Shown here one piece after another: positions 6,381 to 12,957 of a DNA stretch of 32,558 bases. The stretch comes from JAHILA01 sp035528175 (GTDB taxonomy: Bacteria > Patescibacteriota > Minisyncoccia > RBG-13-40-8-A): positions 1-32,558 of the forward strand of contig DATKZC010000014.1 of the NCBI GenBank assembly GCA_035528175.1, in the 5' to 3' direction. Positions within the stretch are counted from its first letter, which is position 1. Every line of letters begins with the position of its first letter. Below the pieces are notes generated by a model. It ran no database searches, was not told the origin of the DNA, and saw nothing but the letters and a program-made list of their open reading frames with translations. The position numbers and the translations under genes were made by a program.

Positions 6381-6977
6381 TTATTTCTTCCACTCAATAT
6401 GACCATTAACGCCATGCTTCTCGTATATTGATAAAATCTCTGGAAAAAATGAAATTAATTCTTTTGAATTTCTCGATTTGGCTAAATTATAAAATTTAAT
6501 AAACATCTTCTTGGCACTTTCGGTTTGACCAAGATTTTTCTTCCAATAATTATGCTGCCCACATAAAGTCATGCCGTTTTCTATTGACATTGCCTCTCCG
6601 CCTTTTTGCCTGGAATCTATATGATCAACATGCAACTCAATGCCATCTTTCTTTCCTCGTCCACAAACTACACATTTATATCCATCTCTTTTTTTAATTT
6701 CTTCTTTTTGCTTTGGAGTAAAATCATGCAACGTTTTGTCTTTTTTATAATTATCATTATATCTATAAACTCCTTTCTTTACATATATTAAAAATCCCTT
6801 ATCTGCCAATGATCTAATACCTCTGTCGGGATCAGCAAATTTTTTCCCGGTTCTTTTTTCAAATTCGGAATATAACCAAGGAACAGATTCACTATGAGGT
6901 ATATCTTTACCGGGATGATTACGATAATATTCTTTTATAAGACCTATTTGAGTTGTTTTTTTGTTCTTTTGTTTCAT
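6381..6977 (-). CDS. HNH endonuclease, candidate restriction enzyme
   Basis: This 198-residue protein has an N-terminal winged-helix-like region (about 8-75: a helix with I-G-L-I-K-E-Y-Y, then R-G-I-R-S-L-A-D-K-G-F-L and a beta wing V-K-K-G-V-Y-R-Y). It is followed by a zinc-bound HNH nuclease: C102-x2-C105, H116-V-D118-H119-I, N134, and C139-x2-H142. H119 is the expected catalytic base. It starts 4 bases after the stop of the methyltransferase fusion. Pairing and order fit a type II restriction-modification system, with this gene as the nuclease. The cleavage site is unknown. A non-restriction role of the HNH protein cannot be excluded. Confidence 0.82.
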   Translation of the reverse strand: MKQKNKKTTQIGLIKEYYRNHPGKDIPHSESVPWLYSEFEKRTGKKFADPDRGIRSLADKGFLIYVKKGVYRYNDNYKKDKTLHDFTPKQKEEIKKRDGYKCVVCGRGKKDGIELHVDHIDSRQKGGEAMSIENGMTLCGQHNYWKKNLGQTESAKKMFIKFYNLAKSRNSKELISFFPEILSIYEKHGVNGHIEWKK

Positions 6978-6981
6978 AATA

Positions 6982-8418
6982 TTATTTTAGTAAATTTGGT
7001 TGATTAATTTTTGCTTCTTGTTGTAAACGATTTACTGCTATATCGCAATAATTTTTATCTATATCAATACCTATTCCCTTTCTATTATGTAAATACGCGG
7101 CAATAAGCGTTGAACCACTACCCAAAAATGGATCTAGGACAGTATCATCAATAAAACTAAATAATTTTATACAGCGTTTTGGCAATTCAACTGGAAATGG
7201 CGCGGGATGGCCGCCCGCCCCTTTTTTGCTCTGGCCTGGAAATGTCCAAATCCCATTTGTCCAATCCATGAATTCTTGTTTTGTAATATCGTTCTTTTTA
7301 CTGCCGCCTGTTTTCTTCCAACTATCTTTGTATAAAACCAAAATCAATTCTACTGGAGCAATAACATAAGGAGCGGAAGCCGACATATAAGAACCCCAAG
7401 CTGTGCGACGAGAAATATTCCCTTCATTCCATATAATTGTTGAGTGATATTTCCAGCCAATATCTTTTGCAATTTTAGTTATATCTGCTCCGACTGATTT
7501 TTGTCCGCCCTTGTTTTTATCAAGTGGAATATTTAATAAAAATCGCCCTTCATTTTTCGCTAAATCAAAACATTTTTTAATCCATTTTCGAGTAAATTCC
7601 AAATAATCATTATAAATTAAATTATCATTATTAGAACCGTAACAAATATCGACATTATATGGAGGAGAAGTAATAATTAAGTCGACGGAATTATTGGGAA
7701 TTGAATTAATTTTTAAAATATCATCTTTATATATTGAAATATTGTCTTTTTTAAAATATGGTTTATCATTACTCGCTATTTTTATATTTTGTTTGTTTTG
7801 ATCAGAAGTTATATTATTTTTTTCAATCATTCTTCCAATTATCTGCATTTCATTTGTAAGAAAAATATTTTCATATTTCGGATTTTCGGGTTTTAAAAAA
7901 TATTTACCATTCTGAAACATCATTCTTTTTAATGTTGTGCCCTCACCATTTTGCACCAAAACAATATCTCCTTTCTTAAAATTATTAGTTCTTTTTATTA
8001 ATACAAAATCACCATCATTTATACCAGCATTAATCATAGAATCTCCACTCACCTTTACTATTATTAAGTCATCATTCAATTTGGCAATTTCTTCTGATAA
8101 TTCTTCCCAGTTCTCTATCTCTTCAATGGCTTCGGCAAAACCGCCAGCTGCTGTTGTGCCCACAACCGGAACAAGTTGATTTGCTCCCAAAATCCCAAAT
8201 CCTTTCTTCAGGATCTTTATTCCTCGCGCAGAGCCTTCTTCTCTTTTTATTAATCTTTTCTTTTCTAAATTGGCCAAATGATCTAATATTGTTTGATTTG
8301 AATTTATATCTAACCCTTCTTTCAAGTCATTAAAAGATGGCGGAAAACCAGAATTTTTAATATTGTTGTAGATAATTTGCAAAACCTCTTTTTGTCTTTT
8401 TGTTACTTTTTGTTCCAT
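6982..8418 (-). CDS. LexA-type repressor/autoprotease fused to a DNA methyltransferase
   Basis: This 478-residue protein has three parts. Residues 1-70 are a LexA-type winged helix (TKRQKEVLQ start, the G-F-P-P-S motif at 24-28, recognition helix near 40-55). Residues about 80-200 are an S24/LexA autoprotease: cleavage motif T-T-A-A91-G92-G, catalytic S127 in V-S-G-D-S-M, and K164 in T-L-K-R. The Ser-Lys distance of 37 equals that of E. coli LexA. Residues about 220-470 are an N6-adenine/N4-cytosine methyltransferase of the beta class: T-S-P-P-Y-N at 250-255 comes first, and the SAM motif D-P-F-L-G-S-G-S-T at 429-437 last. It heads the operon with the HNH nuclease. Its promoter holds a palindrome (8431-8448) suited to autorepression. 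The protein ends just before the nuclease, as in type II systems. No frameshift or stop separates the domains. Confidence 0.9.
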   Translation of the reverse strand: MEQKVTKRQKEVLQIIYNNIKNSGFPPSFNDLKEGLDINSNQTILDHLANLEKKRLIKREEGSARGIKILKKGFGILGANQLVPVVGTTAAGGFAEAIEEIENWEELSEEIAKLNDDLIIVKVSGDSMINAGINDGDFVLIKRTNNFKKGDIVLVQNGEGTTLKRMMFQNGKYFLKPENPKYENIFLTNEMQIIGRMIEKNNITSDQNKQNIKIASNDKPYFKKDNISIYKDDILKINSIPNNSVDLIITSPPYNVDICYGSNNDNLIYNDYLEFTRKWIKKCFDLAKNEGRFLLNIPLDKNKGGQKSVGADITKIAKDIGWKYHSTIIWNEGNISRRTAWGSYMSASAPYVIAPVELILVLYKDSWKKTGGSKKNDITKQEFMDWTNGIWTFPGQSKKGAGGHPAPFPVELPKRCIKLFSFIDDTVLDPFLGSGSTLIAAYLHNRKGIGIDIDKNYCDIAVNRLQQEAKINQPNLLK

Positions 8419-8424
8419 ATATTA

Positions 8425-8454
8425 ATAATACCCGACCAAATAGTCGGGTGTCAA
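8425..8454 (-). promoter_or_regulatory. Promoter plus operator of the LexA-methyltransferase operon
   Basis: On the minus strand TTGACA (8449-8454) and TATTAT (8425-8430) are separated by exactly 18 bases. That spacer (8431-8448) is the inverted repeat CCCGAC-TATTTG-GTCGGG. The -10 box lies 6 bases before the ATG, so the transcript should be leaderless. A bound LexA-type dimer would block RNA polymerase. Confidence 0.8.
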
Positions 8455-8508
8455 TAGTTTTATTGTGGATAACTTTACTTTTATTCCTCTATCAAGCCAC
8501 ACCATAAG

Positions 8509-8577
8509 TGCTGCGGACAACCCGCCTTCGCATAAAGCTTCGGCGAGGCAAGCAAATCCCCGCCTTGGGGGCGGGGA
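8509..8577. repeat. GC-rich palindromic elements after the slipin gene
   Basis: Two adjacent elements stand out. One is an imperfect palindrome at about 8520-8548 (CCCGCCTTCG...CGGCGAGG), the other a strong hairpin CCCCGCC / GGCGGGG at 8558-8576. They are far richer in GC than the surroundings and resemble other elements in this window. The second may end slipin transcription, although no good T run follows it. Confidence 0.6.
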
Positions 8578-8583
8578 AATAAA

Positions 8584-9342
8584 TTAATCTTTAGATTCTT
8601 TTTTTCCGAATCGCTCGAATGCCCGCAAGATTTCCAGAGGAACAGCAAAAACAATGGTGTTTGATTGGTCAGAACTTATATCATTAATTGACTGCAATGT
8701 CCTTAAATGAAGCGCGCCCTTGGCTCCGGACAGAGTTTCTGCTGCCTTTGCCATATTGTTTGCAGCAATTACCTCTCCTTCAGCTTTAATAATTATCGCT
8801 CTTTTTTCTCTTTCTGCTTCTGCTTGTTTGCCGATTACTCTTTTCATTTCTTCGGGCAGGGTTATATCTTTCAATTCAACATTATCGACTTTTATGCCCC
8901 AGGGATCAGTGGCTAAGTCAATAATACTCCTGATGTTTTCTGAAACCTTATCTCTTTGAGACAACAGCCCGTCTAAATCAACCTGGCCAACAACGTTTCT
9001 CATTGTTGTCTGAGCAAGTTGGGAAATAGCGTAATAAAAATCCTCAACCTCCAAAATAGCTTTTTCCGCAGAGCTAACTTTGTAATAGATAACCGCATTA
9101 ACCTTTACTGAAATATTGTCTTTGGTAATCGCTTCCTGGTCAGGAACGTCAACTGCCTTTACCCTTAAATCGACTTTTTGATAGGACTGAATAATCGGGA
9201 AAACTAATCTCCAACCTGGATTCATCATACCAATATATTTTCCGAGCATAAACTTTACGCCCTTTTGGTATTGATTAACCTGTCTTATAGAAATTAAAAG
9301 AATAAACAAAACCACGCCTAAAATTATATATAAAGTTCCCAT
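8584..9342 (-). CDS. SPFH/Band 7 family protein (slipin type)
   Basis: This 252-residue protein has one N-terminal membrane helix (about 4-19), followed by a stomatin/prohibitin (SPFH) domain: YQKGVKFMLGKY, the N-P-G-W-R-L-V-F-P-I-I motif (about 41-51), D-L-R-V-K-A-V-D-V, and the coiled-coil region E-E-M-K-R-V-I-G-K-Q-A-E-A-E-R-E-K-R (about 163-180). Length and order fit bacterial slipins, which oligomerise at the membrane and act as scaffolds for membrane domains or proteases. In many bacteria a slipin is next to an nfeD gene, which is not visible here. No strong ribosome binding site precedes the ATG. Confidence 0.92.
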   Translation of the reverse strand: MGTLYIILGVVLFILLISIRQVNQYQKGVKFMLGKYIGMMNPGWRLVFPIIQSYQKVDLRVKAVDVPDQEAITKDNISVKVNAVIYYKVSSAEKAILEVEDFYYAISQLAQTTMRNVVGQVDLDGLLSQRDKVSENIRSIIDLATDPWGIKVDNVELKDITLPEEMKRVIGKQAEAEREKRAIIIKAEGEVIAANNMAKAAETLSGAKGALHLRTLQSINDISSDQSNTIVFAVPLEILRAFERFGKKESKD

Positions 9343-9418
9343 ATTTTTATTTTCGCGATTAAATGATTAATAATTATTTCCATACCTCTATTATCCCCTT
9401 TTTTACAATAAAATGCAA

Positions 9419-9480
9419 CCCGCCTAGACTCGGCGAGGCTGGCCCGCCTAGACTCGGCGAGGCTGGCCCGCCTAGACTCG
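9419..9480. repeat. 24-bp tandem repeat, about 2.6 units
   Basis: Units at 9419-9442 and 9443-9466 are identical, each beginning CCCGCCTAGACTCGG and ending CGAGGCTGG. A third, partial unit covers 9467-9480. The following bases to about 9535 are related GC-rich repeat debris (GTCTAGTCGAGGCTGG, then an imperfect CCCACTACGCC / GGCTACGCGGG pair). There is no coding frame of note. Confidence 0.85.
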
Positions 9481-9540
9481 ACTCCAATCTCGTCTAGTCG
9501 AGGCTGGATCCCACTACGCCAAGGCTACGCGGGATGAAAA

Positions 9541-9585
9541 TAAAAGGAGACGACAGCGAATTAATCGCCATAGTCTCCATTTTTA
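9541..9585 (-). terminator. Intrinsic terminator of the STAS gene
   Basis: On the minus strand GGAGAC and GTCTCC arms, with an inner GCGA/TCGC pairing, are followed by TTTTATTTT. It lies 16 bases after the stop of the STAS-like gene. Confidence 0.75.
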
Positions 9586-9600
9586 TATCTTGACCAAATA

Positions 9601-9894
9601 TTAAGTTTTGATATTAAATAAACTCTTATTCGATTCTTGAAGAATTTTAAGAGTTGCGTGTACTGAAAGATTGTCGCTGGGCAAAAGCACCAAACGATTG
9701 CCAATAAGGTTAAATAATGGACTTAAAAATTCATCAGCCCAGGAAGGTGACAATGTTAATACCCCAGAAAAATCTATTTCTAATTCTTCATCCTTAGACA
9801 GTTCACTCAATGTCTGTTGAAGAGCTTTAAAAGCTTCACTACCCAATTCTCGTGAAATTAATGTTTTGCCGAATTTTTCTAATTGTAATTTCAT
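9601..9894 (-). CDS. STAS-like DUF4325 protein
   Basis: This 97-residue protein matches the STAS-like DUF4325 pattern: S-R-E-L-G at about 14-18, a helix, a strand L-E-I-D-F-S-G-V (about 38-45), then L-S-P-S-W-A-D-E-F-L (about 48-57), and a final alpha/beta part. STAS proteins are partners of anti-sigma type HATPase kinases, being phosphorylated or bound on a Ser/Thr. Candidate residues are S49 and S51 in the conserved loop. It follows the gene for a DNA-binding HATPase by 24 bases, so the two probably form a switch. A terminator follows it. Confidence 0.85.
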   Translation of the reverse strand: MKLQLEKFGKTLISRELGSEAFKALQQTLSELSKDEELEIDFSGVLTLSPSWADEFLSPLFNLIGNRLVLLPSDNLSVHATLKILQESNKSLFNIKT

Positions 9895-9918
9895 ATGTTT
9901 TTATTTTTAAAATTATTA

Positions 9919-10638
9919 TTAAAACTCTATTTTCGCTAAACATCCCCGAACAACGCGCTGACCATGCGTTACGCGGAATATTTTATCAGAACCCTGCATT
10001 CTCACCTCAGCATCGCCACTCGTAAAAAATAAATCAATTGGCTGTTTTATCACCACTTCCCGAACAAGCTTGAGACCATTGCCGCGTTTTTCTGGTGCGC
10101 GTCCAGAAATAAATTCAGTAAATGCGACTTCTACTGCGTTTACATGAGTTGAAAGCCCCGGTCGGACTTGACGCAACGTTTCTAAAATACCCAACCCTCT
10201 GTCAGCAAGCACAATAACACCCTTTGTAATATCATAGCCAAAGAAAATACCCAGCACATCTGGCCATTTTCCCAAATTGTGAGCAAACGAATTATCGCCA
10301 ATCTCTCCTGCAATCAGAACGATCAAAGAATATAATTTCTCAAATCCTGGTTTTCGCATAAGCATGTGTTCCATTTTTGTAAGTCTGGCATTAAAAATAG
10401 AACTCGTTGAACAATAAAACGTACCTGGAAATTCAACGCCATCATAAATCCATTCCGAAGCAAGTTTCATTAAATCGCTAGTAAAAATTTCTAAATCTTT
10501 TTCGCTGTAATATCTATGGGTTCCACCATCTTTTTTTATTGCAATTAATTTTCCGCTTTTATCCCATCGACGAAGCGTATCTAAAGAAACACCTAGATAT
10601 TCAGCAGCCTGACTAATTGTAAGTAATTTTTCTTCCAT
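9919..10638 (-). CDS. MerR/excisionase-type DNA-binding domain fused to an HATPase
   Basis: This 239-residue protein starts with a MerR/excisionase-type helix-turn-helix (about 5-50: ISQAAEYLGVSLDTLRRWDKSGKL, then the wing G-G-T-H-R-Y-Y). The rest contains GHKL-type ATPase motifs: an N-box E112-x3-N116-S-F-A-H, a G1 box D146-R-G-L-G-I, and a G2 box R185-G-N-G-L. This resembles anti-sigma kinases of the SpoIIAB/RsbW type. Its partner STAS-like gene lies 24 bases downstream. DNA binding, nucleotide binding and a STAS partner combined suggest a phosphorylation- or nucleotide-controlled transcription switch. The promoter carries two direct repeats that may be its own operators. Confidence 0.85.
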   Translation of the reverse strand: MEEKLLTISQAAEYLGVSLDTLRRWDKSGKLIAIKKDGGTHRYYSEKDLEIFTSDLMKLASEWIYDGVEFPGTFYCSTSSIFNARLTKMEHMLMRKPGFEKLYSLIVLIAGEIGDNSFAHNLGKWPDVLGIFFGYDITKGVIVLADRGLGILETLRQVRPGLSTHVNAVEVAFTEFISGRAPEKRGNGLKLVREVVIKQPIDLFFTSGDAEVRMQGSDKIFRVTHGQRVVRGCLAKIEF

Positions 10639-10644
10639 ATGAAC

Positions 10645-10673
10645 ATTGTATCACAATATTCAAATCTATGCAA
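10645..10673 (-). promoter_or_regulatory. Promoter of the HTH-HATPase gene
   Basis: On the minus strand TTGCAT (10668-10673) and TACAAT (10645-10650) are 17 bases apart. The -10 box ends 6 bases before the ATG, predicting a leaderless transcript. Confidence 0.7.
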
Positions 10674-10695
10674 ATATCTAGTAAATCTATGCAAA
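10662..10695 (-). promoter_or_regulatory. Pair of 13-bp direct repeats, likely operators
   Basis: TTTGCATAGATTT (minus strand) occurs at 10662-10674 and 10683-10695. The 21-base period places both on the same face of the helix. One covers the -35 box and the other lies directly upstream. They are good candidates for binding by the MerR-type domain encoded downstream. Confidence 0.6.
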
Positions 10696-11079
10696 AACAC
10701 AACGGAAGCTACTACGAGACAAGCAAAATCCCGCCTTTGGGGCGGGGACAGATATGCCGTATGCTATAAATTGCGCTTTAACGAATTTCCTCGTTTTTTT
10801 GTCCAATTTCAGATACTTAAATCCAAGATAAACCACAAAAGCGATTATAGTAAAATCAATCGCGATGGAAATAAGGTGGCCGATTCTTATGTAAGCTGAA
10901 CCGATATGTAAACTAACACTTGCCAGGTTTCCCAATTTTCCTAAAAAGATTCCGACAATCGGATTGATAATATCCTCAACCAGCGCGCTGACTACTTTTG
11001 ATACTGCCCCGCCAAGCACAAAACCGATAGCCAGCCCCACAACCACCTGCTTTTTTATGAATTCAATAAAATCTTTCAT
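10687..11079 (-). CDS. mscL: Large-conductance mechanosensitive channel (copy 2), with odd tail
   Basis: This 130-residue MscL keeps the same core as copy 1: VVVGLAIGFVLGGAVSKVV (about 12-30), E-D-I-I-N-P-I-V-G, the loop with HIGSAYIRIGH, and TM2 (about 72-90). The normal end is near residue 100. The last 30 residues are unlike any MscL tail. They come from reading through a GC-rich palindromic element (10728-10747) and into the operator region of the next gene, where a TAG at 10687-10689 ends the frame. The original stop was probably lost when the element arrived. It follows its partner gene by 15 bases. Confidence 0.9.
   Translation of the reverse strand: MKDFIEFIKKQVVVGLAIGFVLGGAVSKVVSALVEDIINPIVGIFLGKLGNLASVSLHIGSAYIRIGHLISIAIDFTIIAFVVYLGFKYLKLDKKTRKFVKAQFIAYGISVPAPKAGFCLSRSSFRCVFA
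10728..10747. repeat. GC-rich palindromic element in the mscL 3' end
   Basis: The string ATCCCGCCTTTGGGGCGGGG forms a CCCGCC / GGCGGG hairpin. It lies inside the reading frame of mscL copy 2 and encodes part of that protein's unusual tail. Confidence 0.7.
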
Positions 11080-11094
11080 TTTTTTTGTTTTATT

Positions 11095-11433
11095 TTACTT
11101 TTTATTTTTCGCCTCTTTAATATTTTTTCGTAAAGAACTTTGGGAAATATAGGCAATCGGAATAGAAACAATTAATAATGCCAATCCTTCGGCAATTTCG
11201 CGTTTTGCTCCGTTATAATCAATAGAACATTCCCTTATTGAAGGTTGCTCTTTGGGTATGGCATTGGGCGCCACCTCAATCGGAATTACCTTATACTCGC
11301 AGTCCTGGTATTTAAAAACATAAACCTTAAAAACCTGTCCCAATATCCTGCCAGCATTAAAAATAGCTGTGAAAGCAGTTACGACAAATATAATTGCCAA
11401 AGCAATAATGAATATAATTTTGAAGTTTTTCAT
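11095..11433 (-). CDS. Small two-helix membrane protein, MscL partner (copy 2)
   Basis: From the ATG at 11431-11433 this protein has 112 residues. An upstream TTG at 11448 would add 5 and overlap the preceding gene. It has two membrane helices (about 5-27 and 82-99) with a loop carrying C45 and C69. The segment K-V-Y-V-F-K-Y-Q-D-C and the second cysteine match the partner of mscL copy 1 (610-933). The family is not named. Gene order relative to mscL is reversed compared with copy 1: the partner comes first here. Confidence 0.68.
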   Translation of the reverse strand: MKNFKIIFIIALAIIFVVTAFTAIFNAGRILGQVFKVYVFKYQDCEYKVIPIEVAPNAIPKEQPSIRECSIDYNGAKREIAEGLALLIVSIPIAYISQSSLRKNIKEAKNKK

Positions 11434-11438
11434 ATTTT

Positions 11439-12314
11439 TTAATCGCAATAATTAATTAATAAATCATCGCTGAATTTATAAGTATTTTTCAATAACTGGC
11501 AATCGACACTACCATTACCGTCATATACCAACTTCCATTCGTCTTGATTTTTTATTGCCAACACTCCCCCGCCTTCGCCCTGCTCTCCATCTATTAAAAA
11601 GAAAACGTTTCCCACAACATGCGTATCATCAGATCTGGTAATATTAAACATAACATCAGTAACTTTTTTATCGTATTTTGCTGCCAGAATTTCCTTAATT
11701 TTCTGTTCAATTAAAATTTTAGCAACGTCATTGGGATTGAAATATCCGCATTCAAGTTTTACATTCAAGCTATCGCCTACAATTTCGGTCGGCGCATTTT
11801 CATTTTCCTTCAATTGATTATGCCTGAAATTCAAGATGCAAGCCATATAATTTATACTGTATCCACGCAGTCCTCCAGCCACTCCGTCAGCAATATTATT
11901 TATGTCAATTTTATAATTATCATTAAAGAATTTTTCGATTTTATCATAATCCGCCCGTTTTATATCATCTACCTGGTAAAGAATTCCCGAGATGCTTTTA
12001 TCTGCACGAGTTGTTCCATCAAAAACAATCCAATCAAAATTTGTCTCACCCTTTACTGCAAGATTTATGCCCGAGACCTGCCTAACCACATCCACCAAGT
12101 CAGCAACCTGGTCTGAGCAGAATTCCTCAAAAACGCGCAAACATTTTTGCTTTGTCTCGCACCAAGAATACCCCGCAGAGCCAATACAATCGTGCTCATC
12201 TCTATCCCCTCCAATCGGCTGATTATTATTACTGGGTTGAGGCCTGTAAAAGGCAAAGTAACCCATTCCAGCGATTACGACTATAACTATTATAAATGTA
12301 AGTATCTTTTTCAT
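11439..12314 (-). CDS. Secreted or membrane-anchored Cys-rich protein
   Basis: This 291-residue protein has an N-terminal membrane anchor (about 4-23), then a Pro/Asn-rich linker and a compact Cys-rich motif (about 43-66: C-I-G-S-A-G-Y-S-W-C, then C-L-R-V-F-E-E-F-C). That motif is familiar from many bacterial envelope proteins of this kind, but its function is unclear to me. The rest is a soluble alpha/beta domain containing four more cysteines, ending with one near the C-terminus. A promoter (12344-12372) and an upstream terminator isolate it from the genes before it. It may lead a unit that continues into the mscL cassette. Confidence 0.7.
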   Translation of the reverse strand: MKKILTFIIVIVVIAGMGYFAFYRPQPSNNNQPIGGDRDEHDCIGSAGYSWCETKQKCLRVFEEFCSDQVADLVDVVRQVSGINLAVKGETNFDWIVFDGTTRADKSISGILYQVDDIKRADYDKIEKFFNDNYKIDINNIADGVAGGLRGYSINYMACILNFRHNQLKENENAPTEIVGDSLNVKLECGYFNPNDVAKILIEQKIKEILAAKYDKKVTDVMFNITRSDDTHVVGNVFFLIDGEQGEGGGVLAIKNQDEWKLVYDGNGSVDCQLLKNTYKFSDDLLINYCD

Positions 12315-12343
12315 CCCGTTAAATATTAATTATTATATATTTT

Positions 12344-12372
12344 ATTATATCCCTTTATTTTTATTTTTTCAA
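12344..12372 (-). promoter_or_regulatory. Sigma-70 promoter
   Basis: On the minus strand TTGAAA (12367-12372) and a perfect TATAAT (12344-12349) are 17 bases apart. It lies between an upstream terminator and the Cys-rich secreted protein gene, with a leader of about 24 bases. Confidence 0.75.
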
Positions 12373-12377
12373 CTATT

Positions 12378-12413
12378 AAAAAGGGGCGTCCTATCAAATA
12401 GAACGCCCTTTTC
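12378..12413 (-). terminator. Intrinsic terminator
   Basis: On the minus strand GGGCGTTC and an ACGCCC arm enclose an AT-rich loop and are followed by CCTTTTTAAT. It lies just after the 57-aa membrane protein gene. The A run on the other side makes it usable in both directions. Confidence 0.85.
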
Positions 12414-12418
12414 GGTGG

Positions 12419-12592
12419 TCATTGGAATCGTCTTTTTTGGCTCTTTATTATTAAAAAACATAACAATAACGAAGAAAGCCAAAACGCCACTGGAAAAAAT
12501 AGAAACCACTTTGCCGATTTTGTTCCAAAATAGGCAATTGCCCACAAATCAATAAATAAAAAGAACATCAGACCGACAATCAATTTTTTCAT
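12419..12592 (-). CDS. Very small membrane protein (57 aa)
   Basis: A 57-codon frame runs from ATG (12590-12592) to TGA. A perfect AAGGAGG (12600-12606) lies 7 bases before the start, which strongly supports translation. Two hydrophobic helices (about 4-22 and 28-49) are followed by a basic tail (KSQKRRFQ). The family is not recognised. It follows the hypothetical gene at 12610 and ends at a terminator. Confidence 0.7.
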   Translation of the reverse strand: MKKLIVGLMFFLFIDLWAIAYFGTKSAKWFLFFPVAFWLSSLLLCFLIIKSQKRRFQ

Positions 12593-12609
12593 TTCCGCAC
12601 CTCCTTATA

Positions 12610-12921
12610 TTATTTTCTGGATTTATTCATGTTCCGCATAATCATATTACTCAAATATGCAGCAAAAACCATACGCGATTTTTGTTCTTGAGGAATTTTA
12701 TTTTTATATTCAACGATTTCATCAGATGCTTTTTCCCAGTTAGTATTCACTAATTCCCACATTTTTTGGTCTTCTTCAGTTAATTCATTTATATCTTCAA
12801 AACGATTAAAATGACCGGTTTTATTTTCTATTTTTTCCTGTTTAATTAATTCTTGAACCATTAATTTAAACTCTTGCAATGATAGGGGGTTTTCGTTTGA
12901 TTTATTATTTATGTTTTCCAT
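12610..12921 (-). CDS. Hypothetical soluble protein
   Basis: This 103-residue protein is charged and helical throughout and has no membrane segment or cysteines. A run L-T-E-E-D-Q-K-M-W-E-L-V-N (about 47-59) and a Met-rich C-terminal helix are the only marked features. I recognise no family. Its promoter at 12929-12957 overlaps the end of the cation ATPase gene, and the ATG lies 7 bases after the -10 box, so the transcript should be leaderless. Confidence 0.6.
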   Translation of the reverse strand: MENINNKSNENPLSLQEFKLMVQELIKQEKIENKTGHFNRFEDINELTEEDQKMWELVNTNWEKASDEIVEYKNKIPQEQKSRMVFAAYLSNMIMRNMNKSRK

Positions 12922-12928
12922 ATATTAT

Positions 12929-12957
12929 ATGATAGCAAATTTAAAATATTTTGTCAA
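12929..12957 (-). promoter_or_regulatory. Promoter inside the 3' end of the ATPase gene
   Basis: On the minus strand TTGACA (12952-12957) and TATCAT (12929-12934) are 17 bases apart. The -35 box is part of the last ATPase codons. The distance from the -10 box to the next ATG is 7 bases. Confidence 0.7.

Noticed and set aside
8520..8577. Riboswitch or structured RNA
   Set aside because: The GC-rich hairpins match the dispersed palindromic elements better, and no known riboswitch core was seen.
9419..9480. CRISPR array
   Set aside because: The repeat units abut with no spacers, and there are no cas genes in the window.
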